A DNA stretch of 64,000 bases, taken from Myroides odoratus DSM 2801. GTDB taxonomy: Bacteria; Bacteroidota; Bacteroidia; Flavobacteriales; Flavobacteriaceae. The position numbers and the translations under genes were made by a program. Positions 1-8,166 of the stretch are shown one piece after another; positions within the stretch are counted from its first letter, which is position 1; each line of letters starts with the position of its first letter. The notes below the pieces were generated by a model. That model saw nothing but the letters and a program-made list of their open reading frames with translations. It was not told the origin of the DNA and searched no databases. The stretch spans positions 1,266,676 through 1,330,675 of the forward strand of contig NZ_CM001437.1 of NCBI RefSeq assembly GCF_000243275.1, written 5' to 3'.

Positions 1-30
1 CCAACCCGCAGTATTTACTGAAGCGGACTG

Positions 31-63
31 CAAAGATAAGACTCTTTATTTCGATTATCCAAA
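31..63 (-). promoter_or_regulatory. Leftward promoter, proximal (TTTG-N21-TATCTTTG)
   Basis: Read on the minus strand there is TTTG at 63-60, a 21-nt spacer, then TATCTTTG at 38-31. This fits the Bacteroidota sigma-A pattern TTTG / TAnnTTTG. It points out of the left edge of the window, so the transcribed gene is not visible. It lies downstream of a second promoter at 146-176 and the two form a tandem pair. Confidence 0.6.
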
Positions 64-145
64 TTTATTTTTAAAAATATTTTTGAATCAATCTCAAGTC
101 TTTTCTACTGCTTTTCTATGAACGTCTGCTTGTTTAATGCGGATG

Positions 146-176
146 CAAAAGTAGCACCTTTTTTCCCACTTCCAAA
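146..176 (-). promoter_or_regulatory. Leftward promoter, distal (TTTG-N19-TACTTTTG)
   Basis: Minus-strand TTTG at 176-173, exactly 19 nt, then TACTTTTG at 153-146, followed by CATCCGC. This is a textbook flavobacterial promoter. The same TACTTTTGCATCCGC block occurs at the tRNA-Glu promoter at 34504, which suggests that a stable-RNA gene or operon lies left of the window. That destination is inferred, not seen. Confidence 0.7.
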
Positions 177-399
177 CTTTACGCAACCTTTTTTTAAAAG
201 TATTTTCGATAATGGTCGCAACTCCCTATTATTATACACGTTACATCTAAAAGTTTTTTCTGACTTTTTCATGGATTAGGATCTTGTGAAAGTGTTATGC
301 TGCTTTTTTTTTGCTTTTTCGCCTTTTTGTAAGGGGCGTTTTTGAGGGATACATCAAGCAAAAGAAGGGTTTCTTTTGAAAAAAGTGGTTCGAGCATGG

Positions 400-492
400 G
401 GCACATTGCCATGTGCCCGTACGGGCGGGGAAAGATATTTTTATTTTTTGATGCTCTCCTTATATATATAGGTAGGGACACATGGCCATGTG
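400..492. repeat. Pair of REP-like palindromes
   Basis: Two related inverted repeats about 60 bp apart. The first, near 400-419, is GGGCACATTGCCATGTGCCC with an 8-bp stem. The second, near 479-492, is the perfect palindrome CACATGGCCATGTG with GGGA/GCCC flanks. Both carry the CACATNGCCATGTG core. They sit in a noncoding stretch (177-580) that otherwise holds only AT-rich DNA. GC content is higher here than in the surroundings. They may be REP-type dispersed elements. Reading them as protein gives only short mirrored peptides, which are artefacts of the palindromes. Confidence 0.5.
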
Positions 493-582
493 CCCATCTA
501 AAAAGAAAAAATATTGTTCAAAAAGATAATCAAACATCTTCGTGATTTCACAAAAGCAAAAAAAGCATCCCACAAAAAGCTT

Positions 583-590
583 TACTTTTG
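583..590 (+). promoter_or_regulatory. -7 box TACTTTTG of the phosphodiesterase gene
   Basis: TACTTTTG at 583-590 matches TAnnTTTG. Transcription would begin near 596, about a dozen bases before the ATG at 608. No convincing -33 TTG was found 19 nt upstream. The box lies inside the longer open frame that starts at 542, so it argues for the ATG at 608. Confidence 0.5.
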
Positions 591-607
591 CAACAAATAC
601 ATATATA

Positions 608-1558
608 ATGAAGAAGTTATTTTTTACACTTTCCGCGTTTTTACTTTATAGTACCTCTACCCTATGGGCACAAAACTTAGAAATAATTCCACTAGGTGTT
701 TATGGAGGTGGTGATGAAAGCAATTTATCTTGTTATTTACTAGGCGTAGAAAAGAGTAATAGTTATATCGCCCTGGATGCTGGCACTATAAGAAGTGGAA
801 TAAACAAGGCAATTGAAAAAGGAACTTTTGATGTTTCCTTCGAAACGGTACTCCAACACTACATCAAAGGATACTTTATTTCACATGGTCATTTAGATCA
901 CCTTTCTGGTTTAATTATTAATTCACCTGAAGATTCGGCGAAACCCATTTACTCCTTACCTTTTGTAGCAACTATTTTTAAGCACAATTATTTCACGAAT
1001 GCTTCATGGGCTAATTTCGGAAACGAAGGAGAGTCTCCTATTTTAGGAAAGTATACGTATACTACAGTTAAACCTTTAGAATCTTTCACAATTAGCAATA
1101 CTACATTTTCTGCAGAGGTATTTGAATTAAGTCATGTTAACCCTCAAAAGAGCTCAGCCATTTTATTGCGAAACAACAATGATTATGTGTTATACTTTGG
1201 TGATACGGGAGCAGACTGTATTGAAAAAACAAATCACTTAGATACCATATGGGAATACATTGCTCCTTTAGTACGAAACAAAAATCTAAAGACCATTTTA
1301 TTAGAAGTCTCTTTTGCTAACAGTCAGCCGGAACATTTGTTATTTGGTCATTTAACTCCGAAACTATTAACAGAGGAGTTAAGCAAATTAGCACGCCACA
1401 CAGGGCTTGAATCGTTGCAGGATCTAACTATCATTATTACGCATTTAAAACCTTCAGGCAACCAAATTGAAACAATCAAACGAGAATTACTTGAAAACAA
1501 CCCTTTACAAGTACACTATATTTTCCCGACACAAGGGGAAAGAATTACACTAAACTAA
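608..1558 (+). CDS. Secreted class II 3',5'-cyclic-nucleotide phosphodiesterase
   Basis: This 316-aa protein has the metallo-beta-lactamase fold of class II (PDE1/CpdP-type) cyclic-nucleotide phosphodiesterases, which hydrolyse cAMP or cGMP. Visible features are a signal peptide (residues 1-21, ending LWAQ), an early GGGDESNLSCYLL block, a DAGT motif near residue 58 and the metal-binding H93-G-H95-L-D97-H98 (SHGHLDH). Later come a histidine in LSHVN, the aspartate in FGDTGAD and a C-terminal THLKP motif. ATG 608 was chosen because it begins the signal peptide and follows the -7 box. The protein should act in the periplasm. The gene is monocistronic and ends in a terminator shared with brnQ. 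Substrate specificity cannot be read from the sequence. Confidence 0.85.
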   Translation: MKKLFFTLSAFLLYSTSTLWAQNLEIIPLGVYGGGDESNLSCYLLGVEKSNSYIALDAGTIRSGINKAIEKGTFDVSFETVLQHYIKGYFISHGHLDHLSGLIINSPEDSAKPIYSLPFVATIFKHNYFTNASWANFGNEGESPILGKYTYTTVKPLESFTISNTTFSAEVFELSHVNPQKSSAILLRNNNDYVLYFGDTGADCIEKTNHLDTIWEYIAPLVRNKNLKTILLEVSFANSQPEHLLFGHLTPKLLTEELSKLARHTGLESLQDLTIIITHLKPSGNQIETIKRELLENNPLQVHYIFPTQGERITLN

Positions 1559-1594
1559 AAAAATCCCATTCTAATTATAGAATGGGATTTTTTT
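1557..1594. terminator. Bidirectional terminator
   Basis: A 12-bp perfect stem, AAATCCCATTCT / AGAATGGGATTT (1561-1572 with 1579-1590), has a 6-nt loop, an A-run on the left and a T-run on the right. It serves the converging phosphodiesterase gene and brnQ. Confidence 0.85.
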
Positions 1595-2901
1595 TATTTT
1601 CGATTAAATAAGTATAATACGACGAAAACAACAAAAGAAGGTAACAACCAAGGTACGTCATAATTGTATAAAGGAATCTTTTTGATGTATTCGTTCATTT
1701 GAAAAACGAGACTATCTTCTGTAGCTTGGTCTATTGTCATTGCAACATAAAATTGTACAATAGAAAAAATTGTTGTGGTAACGATTGCACCTACAAAAGG
1801 TATTTTTCGCTTAACAATTTTTCCAAAGACAACTACATATAATATTAAGGTAAGTGTAATCGGATAAATAATACCTAAAAACGGCCCTGCATAATCAATA
1901 ATTTTATCTACTCCATTTACAGCGAGGATAGCAGAAAAGACACAAGTAGCAATCACAACCGCTTTATAACTCAATTTTCCTTTTGTCAATTGACTAAAAA
2001 ATGTTCCTGTAGCACAAACTAAAGCTATCGCCGTGGTCAAACAAGCTAGAGCAATACATAACGATAAAGCTATTGTTCCTTGGGATCCTAATACATTATT
2101 GGAAATATACAATAATAGTTCTGTACGTTTTAAATCTGCCGCAGATCCATATCCTGAAGTTGCTCCAAGATAAACCAATCCCCCATAAATAAACAAAAGA
2201 CAGATTGTCGCCACTGCACCAGAAAGAAAAGTCACTCTCGTTTTTGATTCAGGACTCATGTACCCTTTTGCTTTTACAGCAGAAATAATAATACCCGCAT
2301 AAATAACCGAAGCTAGTACATCCATGGTTTGATATCCCTCAGAGAAACCTCTTCGGAATGATTCAACAGCTCCAACTCCCGTATCTATTGGTGTATCTAA
2401 AGGATGTAGCACTCCCATGACAATCATAATTCCCAATAACACCAATAACAATGGAGTCAAATATTTTCCAATAATATCAACCACTTTCGAAGGTGATATC
2501 GACAAGGCTAATGTCACAGCGAAGAATAAAACAGAAGAAACGATGGGATTAAAATTAGGCCAAATGGGAATCAATCCAACTTCAAAGGTAGTCGCAGCAG
2601 TGCGGGGAATAGCAACAAGAGGGCCAATACTTAAGATAATCGCTGTTGCTAAAATGATTCCAATTGTTTTATTTATTCTCTTTCCTAAATCTGTAAACTC
2701 ATCTCCAGAGAATAAAACGGCTAATATTCCTAAAAAGGGGGCGATGATTGCGGTAATTGTAAATCCAAAAACGGCTGAATCCCATTCTTCTCCTGTTATT
2801 AGTCCGATGATGGGCGGTAAAATAATATTTCCTGCTCCAAAAAACATAGCGAACAACGCAAAACCTATTGTTAATATATTGCTGATTGACTTCGTTTTCA
2901 T
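1594..2901 (-). CDS. brnQ: Branched-chain amino acid:cation symporter (LIVCS family)
   Basis: This 435-aa membrane protein imports leucine, isoleucine and valine with Na+ or H+ across the inner membrane. The N-terminus shows the family signature FFGAGNIILPPIIGLITGEE (about residues 20-39), and a dozen hydrophobic helices follow across the whole length, as in full-length BrnQ. Other family-like segments are IPRTAATTFEVG and VCATGTFFSQLT. The start is ATG at 2901. It appears monocistronic, with no clear TAnnTTTG box in the upstream 200 bp. Confidence 0.92.
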   Translation of the reverse strand: MKTKSISNILTIGFALFAMFFGAGNIILPPIIGLITGEEWDSAVFGFTITAIIAPFLGILAVLFSGDEFTDLGKRINKTIGIILATAIILSIGPLVAIPRTAATTFEVGLIPIWPNFNPIVSSVLFFAVTLALSISPSKVVDIIGKYLTPLLLVLLGIMIVMGVLHPLDTPIDTGVGAVESFRRGFSEGYQTMDVLASVIYAGIIISAVKAKGYMSPESKTRVTFLSGAVATICLLFIYGGLVYLGATSGYGSAADLKRTELLLYISNNVLGSQGTIALSLCIALACLTTAIALVCATGTFFSQLTKGKLSYKAVVIATCVFSAILAVNGVDKIIDYAGPFLGIIYPITLTLILYVVVFGKIVKRKIPFVGAIVTTTIFSIVQFYVAMTIDQATEDSLVFQMNEYIKKIPLYNYDVPWLLPSFVVFVVLYLFNRK

Positions 2902-3116
2902 TTGATAATTTTATATTTTATTCAACTCTATTTTATGTTCTTAAAAGATATCTCTACATTCTCTTACAAATACCGTGCTATTTTTAACCCAGCATCTATT
3001 TTTTTGCACAATATAAAATATTAACCCTAGATATTATCACATTTTCTCATTATTTAAAGGAAAAAGAAAGCTAAATTTAGTTCGTTTATTTTAAATACGC
3101 TTACACCTCTAGTATT

Positions 3117-3641
3117 ATGTCTACGATTCTTGAAACTTCACGCTTACTTGTTCAGCCTATTCATCTGCCAGATGATTGTACTGCTTTGTTGGCTATTCAC
3201 AATCACCTCAACACGATGCGTTGGATTCCCAACAACAAAACACAGTGGACACTGGAGGATTTGACAAAAAAATACCAAATCAATCAGCAATTATATCCAC
3301 AGCGATTGGGATTGTATAAAATTGTACTCAAAAATCAAGAGAAACACCTATTAATTGGAGAAGTAGGTTTATTCCCCTGCACAGATTCTTTGACACATGT
3401 CGAAATCGGTTATATTTTACATGAAAATTTTTGGAAGCAAGGACTAGCAACAGAACTAGTAGAAGCCATTACTACTTTTATTCAACTCCATTTATCCTAT
3501 ACTGTAATTCGCGCACAACTTTTTGATTGCAATATTGCCTCTAAAAGACTACTCGAGCGCTGTGCCTATCAGTATGAAGGCGCGGTTTCACTCCCAACAT
3601 CTGGTAAAAAACTCATTTACCACAACTATATTGTACGCTAA
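3117..3641 (+). CDS. GNAT-family N-acetyltransferase (RimJ/RimL-like)
   Basis: This 174-aa cytosolic protein has the RimJ/RimL-type GNAT layout. It starts ETSRLLVQPIHLPD, has a beta-strand with GEVGL, then VEIGYILHENFWKQGLATEL, whose QGLAT is the acetyl-CoA pyrophosphate loop, and ends with NIASKRLLERCAYQYEG. It transfers an acetyl group from acetyl-CoA to an amine; the substrate is unknown. It stands alone, with an AT-rich gap on both sides and no clear terminator. Confidence 0.85.
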   Translation: MSTILETSRLLVQPIHLPDDCTALLAIHNHLNTMRWIPNNKTQWTLEDLTKKYQINQQLYPQRLGLYKIVLKNQEKHLLIGEVGLFPCTDSLTHVEIGYILHENFWKQGLATELVEAITTFIQLHLSYTVIRAQLFDCNIASKRLLERCAYQYEGAVSLPTSGKKLIYHNYIVR

Positions 3642-4383
3642 GCACTTTTAAGATTAACTTGAAATAATTTCATCTTACCCAAGCTACACTACTTTATTTT
3701 CAGAAATTTTCTTGCTGAAGATATCATATGTCATTTTGTATTCTATTTTTTCTTTCCCCTCTTCCTCCAGATAATTTTATCTTTTTAAAAAAGTAAAATC
3801 CATTTACTTTAAAAAACAGCTATTGCAACATCGTGCATTATTATTCTTTATCTATCCAAAATCCACGAATAAGACTTCTTCTATCACTGTGTAAATCTAC
3901 AAATCTTCACTCGTACACTTGTTACTAGAATACCTTTATTAATCCAAAAATGAAGCGAAACATTCAAACGAAGTAACAATAATTTAAAATAATGCATCAA
4001 AAGCAAAAGGCTCTTTTGTGTTTTTAGAAGTAAAAGTCTTAAACTTTTCTTCTGCAATTTTAAGCCCCTCCGAAGCATAAAAAATAAAAAGTACAAGTAA
4101 AAAACTCCATTAAAAGTAAGATAACATCTATTTCCCTTCAATAATCCTACTCTTTACCAAGCAATAGCGGCAATAAACTTATTCAAAACAATCTATTTTA
4201 CGAATAAACATCAAAACACTAAATATTTTATCAAAAAACATAAAAAAGACAACATAAAATGGTTTTTTATCAAATTTACGAATACAATTATATATATTTT
4301 TACAAATAACCATAAAACATAATCGTATACACTCATTCCTTAAGCATTCAAAAAACTAGTATTAAGAAAATCGAAGCGAAAAA
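3642..4383. other. 742-bp intergenic region, no supported gene
   Basis: AT-rich DNA between the acetyltransferase and the AraC regulator. One minus-strand frame (about 4090-3985) reads ASEGLKIAEEKFKTFTSKN and on to a stop. That looks protein-like but has no start codon or ribosome site, so it may be a decayed remnant. No clear promoter box, terminator or RNA structure was seen. Confidence 0.4.
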
Positions 4384-5268
4384 ATGACGTACTTAACTCC
4401 AACATTAGAACTAGATGTTATTGATAACGAACAAATAATCATAAGCGATATCAATTCACATGAATTCGCTGTTTATTCACAAAAAGAAGGTAAGGAACTT
4501 CTTATCCCTTATAATATAAAAACGCATTATAAGGTGTCTTATCTAAACAGTAAAAGTAAATTATTTTGCGGAACAGAAACTAGAGAATTCACAGGGCCTA
4601 CGCTTTTTTTCTCGAATCCTCTTTCGACCTATACCTTAGAACCCACTTCAGAGTCGCCTGATGGTTTCTTTTGTTTATTCACTAATACCTTTCTCGGTTA
4701 TCAAAGCAATGAAATTCGCTCTACGTTGCAAGCCTTACAAACAACTCCTATTTATTCTTTAAATAAGGAGCAAGATAAAATGATAAAAAGTTTATTTGAG
4801 AACATTGTCTTAGAGCAACAACAAGATTATCCGTTGAAACAAGAAATCTTGCGGAATTACATTGAGATTATTATTTATCAAGCCAATAAGTTAACGAGTG
4901 AATTTACGTTCTCTGAAAAGAGAAATGCCACCAATCGTTTGTGTTCACAATTTTTAGAACTTATAGAAAAACAATTTCCTATTACGCATAAAGAACAAAC
5001 TGTTCGTTTAAAAACAGCTGCAGATTATTCAGAAGTATTAGAAGTACACACGAATTACTTAAACTTTGTGGTGAAGCAAACCTTTGGTAAGTCAACAACA
5101 GCTATTATTCAAGAACGAATACTAATCGAAGCACAACGATTATTAAAGAATTCAAATTTGACTGTATCCGAAATAGCTTTCACACTTGGATTTGAATATG
5201 CTACCTATTTTTCAAGCTTTGTTAAAAAGTACACTGGATATTCGCCAAAACAATTACGAAGAAAATGA
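4384..5268 (+). CDS. AraC-family transcriptional regulator
   Basis: This 294-aa DNA-binding regulator has an N-terminal cupin-like sensor part (about 1-180; TGPTLFFSNPLSTYTLEP resembles other flavobacterial AraC proteins). The C-terminal AraC double helix-turn-helix covers about 200-294. Its second half is typical: IIQERILIEAQRLL, NSNLTVSEIAFTLGFEY and YFSSFVKKYTGYSPKQLR. The start is ATG at 4384. The target is unknown; no gene follows it on the same strand before the terminator at 5367, so it may act on a distant gene. It could also respond to the adjacent peroxidase/TonB operon, but nothing shows this. Confidence 0.9.
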   Translation: MTYLTPTLELDVIDNEQIIISDINSHEFAVYSQKEGKELLIPYNIKTHYKVSYLNSKSKLFCGTETREFTGPTLFFSNPLSTYTLEPTSESPDGFFCLFTNTFLGYQSNEIRSTLQALQTTPIYSLNKEQDKMIKSLFENIVLEQQQDYPLKQEILRNYIEIIIYQANKLTSEFTFSEKRNATNRLCSQFLELIEKQFPITHKEQTVRLKTAADYSEVLEVHTNYLNFVVKQTFGKSTTAIIQERILIEAQRLLKNSNLTVSEIAFTLGFEYATYFSSFVKKYTGYSPKQLRRK

Positions 5269-5366
5269 TATCCAGGTCTTACTTGTGTGCATCGCTGTAA
5301 TTCTTCATCAAATATCAAAACATCCTTCTATAGTAAGAATGCACCAAGTCAACAAAGCTTTGAAGC

Positions 5367-5402
5367 AAAAGAGCCGTTCCTGGTGGAGCGGCTCTTTTAT
5401 TT
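5367..5402. terminator. Bidirectional terminator
   Basis: The stem AAAAGAGCCG / CGGCTCTTTT encloses a short partly paired loop and is flanked by A- and T-runs. It ends the AraC gene from the left and the peroxidase operon from the right. Confidence 0.8.
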
Positions 5403-5459
5403 TTTATCATCTTTTGGATTATCCAGACTAAACTGGACAAGCTTCTTATTCTATTCGAT

Positions 5460-6602
5460 TTATTCTCTTGGGAAATCAGGTCTTCTCATTTTATATCTAC
5501 TTCCTGATAAGGATTCCAAAAAGGCAACAATTGCTTGTACCTCATCGCGGTTTAGTTTCAGTGGCTGCATTAATGAATCCGTAACAGGATATAATGGGTC
5601 TGCTATTTTTTGTTCAGGAGTTGGGTCAATCATATGCATTCCACTATTGTATATATTGACAATTCCTTCTAAATTATCAAAAAATCCATTGTGCATCCAC
5701 GGGCGGGTTAAAAGTAAATCACGCAAAGAAGGTGTTTTAAATTGTCCGACATGATTGGGATCTTTTGTTATATTATAGCGTCCTAAATCCTGAAATTTTC
5801 TCTTGTAATAGGTCAAACCAATATTGTGAAATTGATCATCTGTCAAATCAGGTCCATGATGGCAATTCATACATCTCCCTTTGGTTCTGAATAGATGCAT
5901 TCCATAAATTTCTTGATCCGTCATGGCATCAAATTTACCATCTACAAAAAGATCGACACGACTTGGTTGACTTTTGATTGTACGTTGAAAAGTGGCCAAA
6001 GCTCCTACAATTCGCTCATAGGTGATAGTTTCATCCCCATATGCCGCTTTGAACAGCGGTTTATATCCTTTTACTTCTTTCAATTTTGCCGGCAATAATT
6101 CCACATCCATCGCCATTTCATTATGTGCACTTAAAGGACCACTTGCTTGTTCTTCTAAACTCATGGCTCTTCCATCCCAGAAGAAAATTTTACGATTAGC
6201 CATATTATATAAACTTGGCGTATTTCGCATCCCTTCTAAATGATCATGTCCAAGTGCAACGAATCGTCGATCTGTCCACCCCATGGCAGGATCATGGCAT
6301 GTACTACATGAAATTTGACTCGATTTTGATAATTTTGGGTCGAAGAAAAGCATTTTTCCCAAAATTACTTCAGGCAAATCTTGCGTCGTGAAAAAAGCTG
6401 TATCCCGTTGAATACTTACAAATTCCTTCCAATCAACACCTTCGTCTATTGTTGGTTTAGGCCAAAGCGCTATTGATTGTTTATAACTTTCAATGATTGC
6501 CTTGTATTCTGGGTCGCTTGAATTTAATATTTTAGGAGCATCTGTAAAACTCAAAAGTCCACCAATACTCAAAAAAAAGACAATTATTAACTTTCTATTC
6601 AT
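5460..6602 (-). CDS. Di-haem cytochrome c peroxidase family protein
   Basis: This 380-aa periplasmic protein has an N-terminal hydrophobic signal (1-18) and two haem c sites, C99-S-T-C-H103 and C244-M-N-C-H248, the hallmark of the bacterial CCP/MauG family. Family motifs LGKMLFFDPKLS, MRNTPSLYNMA, FWDGRA and FKTPSLRD are present. Classical members reduce H2O2 with electrons from cytochrome c; MauG-like members oxidise protein side chains. It is the last gene of a leftward operon, 16 bp after the barrel-protein gene, and so is co-expressed with a TonB receptor. A role in that receptor's substrate chemistry is inference only. Confidence 0.9.
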   Translation of the reverse strand: MNRKLIIVFFLSIGGLLSFTDAPKILNSSDPEYKAIIESYKQSIALWPKPTIDEGVDWKEFVSIQRDTAFFTTQDLPEVILGKMLFFDPKLSKSSQISCSTCHDPAMGWTDRRFVALGHDHLEGMRNTPSLYNMANRKIFFWDGRAMSLEEQASGPLSAHNEMAMDVELLPAKLKEVKGYKPLFKAAYGDETITYERIVGALATFQRTIKSQPSRVDLFVDGKFDAMTDQEIYGMHLFRTKGRCMNCHHGPDLTDDQFHNIGLTYYKRKFQDLGRYNITKDPNHVGQFKTPSLRDLLLTRPWMHNGFFDNLEGIVNIYNSGMHMIDPTPEQKIADPLYPVTDSLMQPLKLNRDEVQAIVAFLESLSGSRYKMRRPDFPRE

Positions 6603-6618
6603 GTCCTGTATTTCTCAA

Positions 6619-8154
6619 TTAAAACGTCACCCCTAAGGTCACGCCCAAATAGTTGTTGTGTTTATTTTTTTTAAAATCTAACTGATTGTACGTAATTGCT
6701 ACAAACATCGGCGCTTTTTTTACTTTTTCAATAGCATATTTGACTGTAGTTCCCCAATAAACATAATCAGAAGAGAGGTATTCAAAATCATTCAGCAACC
6801 AATCTTTCATCGACTCTTTCGTTGTAGCAAAATTCAATTGATTATTAGCTTGACTCGTTTTTCTATAGGTGAATGTAGGTTCAACTGCTAATGTTGTCGT
6901 TGCAGTCAAAGTTTGTGTATAAGCTAAATTTACACCATAATAGGCATAGGTAAAATTTTGTTTTGAATTCACTTCACGAAGTAGTTCTGTGGTTTTTTGA
7001 TACCTCCAAAAAGGTTGAACTATCAATTGACTTTGTATAAAATTCACTTCATACATTCCTTCAATTAAATGGCTCGTATCCGTATACGAATACAGTTTCT
7101 TTTCTAATAGTTTCTCCAATCCCTTAGTGTCATTATCTGTATAATATACTTCAATTCCAGTTTTTTCTCCTTTTGAAAACTTGTATTTGATTCCCAATTG
7201 ATCTTCATCCAACGTAAAAAACTTCATAAAATAGAGGTTGTAATAGTCTTCTTCTAATCGGTTTGTTTCTGCATCATTATCCGAATTTTTCAGAGATACA
7301 CCTGTACTAAATCTTTTAAGCTTGGTACTCCCTTTCGTTGCTCCAATAATAAAATCGAACGCTTTATTCTCTACATCTATTCCATATTCGTACCCACTTC
7401 GTTCTATAATTGTTCCCGTACTTTTTCCACTGAAATATCTACTCCAAGTTCCAAGTCCATTCATTTGATACAAGGCTGCTTTCTGCGCTTGATTAGCAAA
7501 TTTTATTTCTGTATTTTGTGTATAATTGGTAAACAATCCAAAGGCACTAACCGTCCAGTTATCAGTTATATCATATCCTATACCTCCTTTTATTTTGATG
7601 TGAGAAGAAATACTCCTTGGGCGTGGATCTCTACTTTTATAGCCTAAATGTGCTTGATAACTAGCTTCTAAACCCAGCGAAAATCGCTGTATCTTTTTAG
7701 CATAGCCCCCAGCAAACTCATACGCTTCATATTTCATGCTGTTACTCGTAGAGTCAGCAAGGACATAAGGTCCAAGAAGTTCTACGTCGAGATTATTATT
7801 CCATTGCAATTCTTTCTGTGTATTTTTTTTATATACAACAGTTCCCCAGATACTGCGGTTATTGCTTAGTTTTTTATAAGACGAAGCTGCAATTTGAATT
7901 CCCTCTACTCCAGATCCTTCTTGCAATTGATACAGGTCTTTTTGAGATTTTTGATATCCCACTAGAATATCAGAAAATGAAAAATTACTATAATCCAGCT
8001 GGTGTACTGGATTATAGTAATAATCTTTTTTAAATATTTGTTCGGATTGTTGTTGTATTACGATGCGATCATAGGCAGACAATTGATCTTGCGCCTGTAC
8101 TGTGTTTATCCCGCTAACGAAACACAACATCCAAAAAATAGCGTACTTATTCAA
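6619..8154 (-). CDS. DUF6850-type outer-membrane beta-barrel protein
   Basis: This 511-aa protein has a signal peptide (about 1-22, ending VQAQ) and a body of alternating aromatic/polar strands ending in YLGVTLGVTF, the terminal-Phe signature of outer-membrane barrels. Order and content match the DUF6850 proteins that accompany DUF4876 and TonB-receptor genes in Bacteroidota. The start appears to be TTG (8154); the next in-frame ATG would cut the signal short. It lies 12 bp after the DUF4876 gene and 16 bp before the peroxidase gene. Function unknown; a structural partner of the receptor is plausible. Confidence 0.7.
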   Translation of the reverse strand: MNKYAIFWMLCFVSGINTVQAQDQLSAYDRIVIQQQSEQIFKKDYYYNPVHQLDYSNFSFSDILVGYQKSQKDLYQLQEGSGVEGIQIAASSYKKLSNNRSIWGTVVYKKNTQKELQWNNNLDVELLGPYVLADSTSNSMKYEAYEFAGGYAKKIQRFSLGLEASYQAHLGYKSRDPRPRSISSHIKIKGGIGYDITDNWTVSAFGLFTNYTQNTEIKFANQAQKAALYQMNGLGTWSRYFSGKSTGTIIERSGYEYGIDVENKAFDFIIGATKGSTKLKRFSTGVSLKNSDNDAETNRLEEDYYNLYFMKFFTLDEDQLGIKYKFSKGEKTGIEVYYTDNDTKGLEKLLEKKLYSYTDTSHLIEGMYEVNFIQSQLIVQPFWRYQKTTELLREVNSKQNFTYAYYGVNLAYTQTLTATTTLAVEPTFTYRKTSQANNQLNFATTKESMKDWLLNDFEYLSSDYVYWGTTVKYAIEKVKKAPMFVAITYNQLDFKKNKHNNYLGVTLGVTF

Positions 8155-8166
8155 GATGATCTTTTA

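Noticed and set aside
269..545. Two overlapping open frames on opposite strands before the phosphodiesterase gene
   Set aside because: They run through the palindromes, have low-complexity composition and mirror each other; no start signal or recognisable domain.
2417..2905. 162-aa frame antisense to brnQ
   Set aside because: It is the complement of conserved membrane helices of a clear BrnQ gene, with no domain of its own.
3884..4141. 85-aa minus-strand frame in the 3.6-4.4 kb gap
   Set aside because: Leucine/lysine-rich runs from AT-rich DNA and no family-like motif; a different frame looks more protein-like but has no start.
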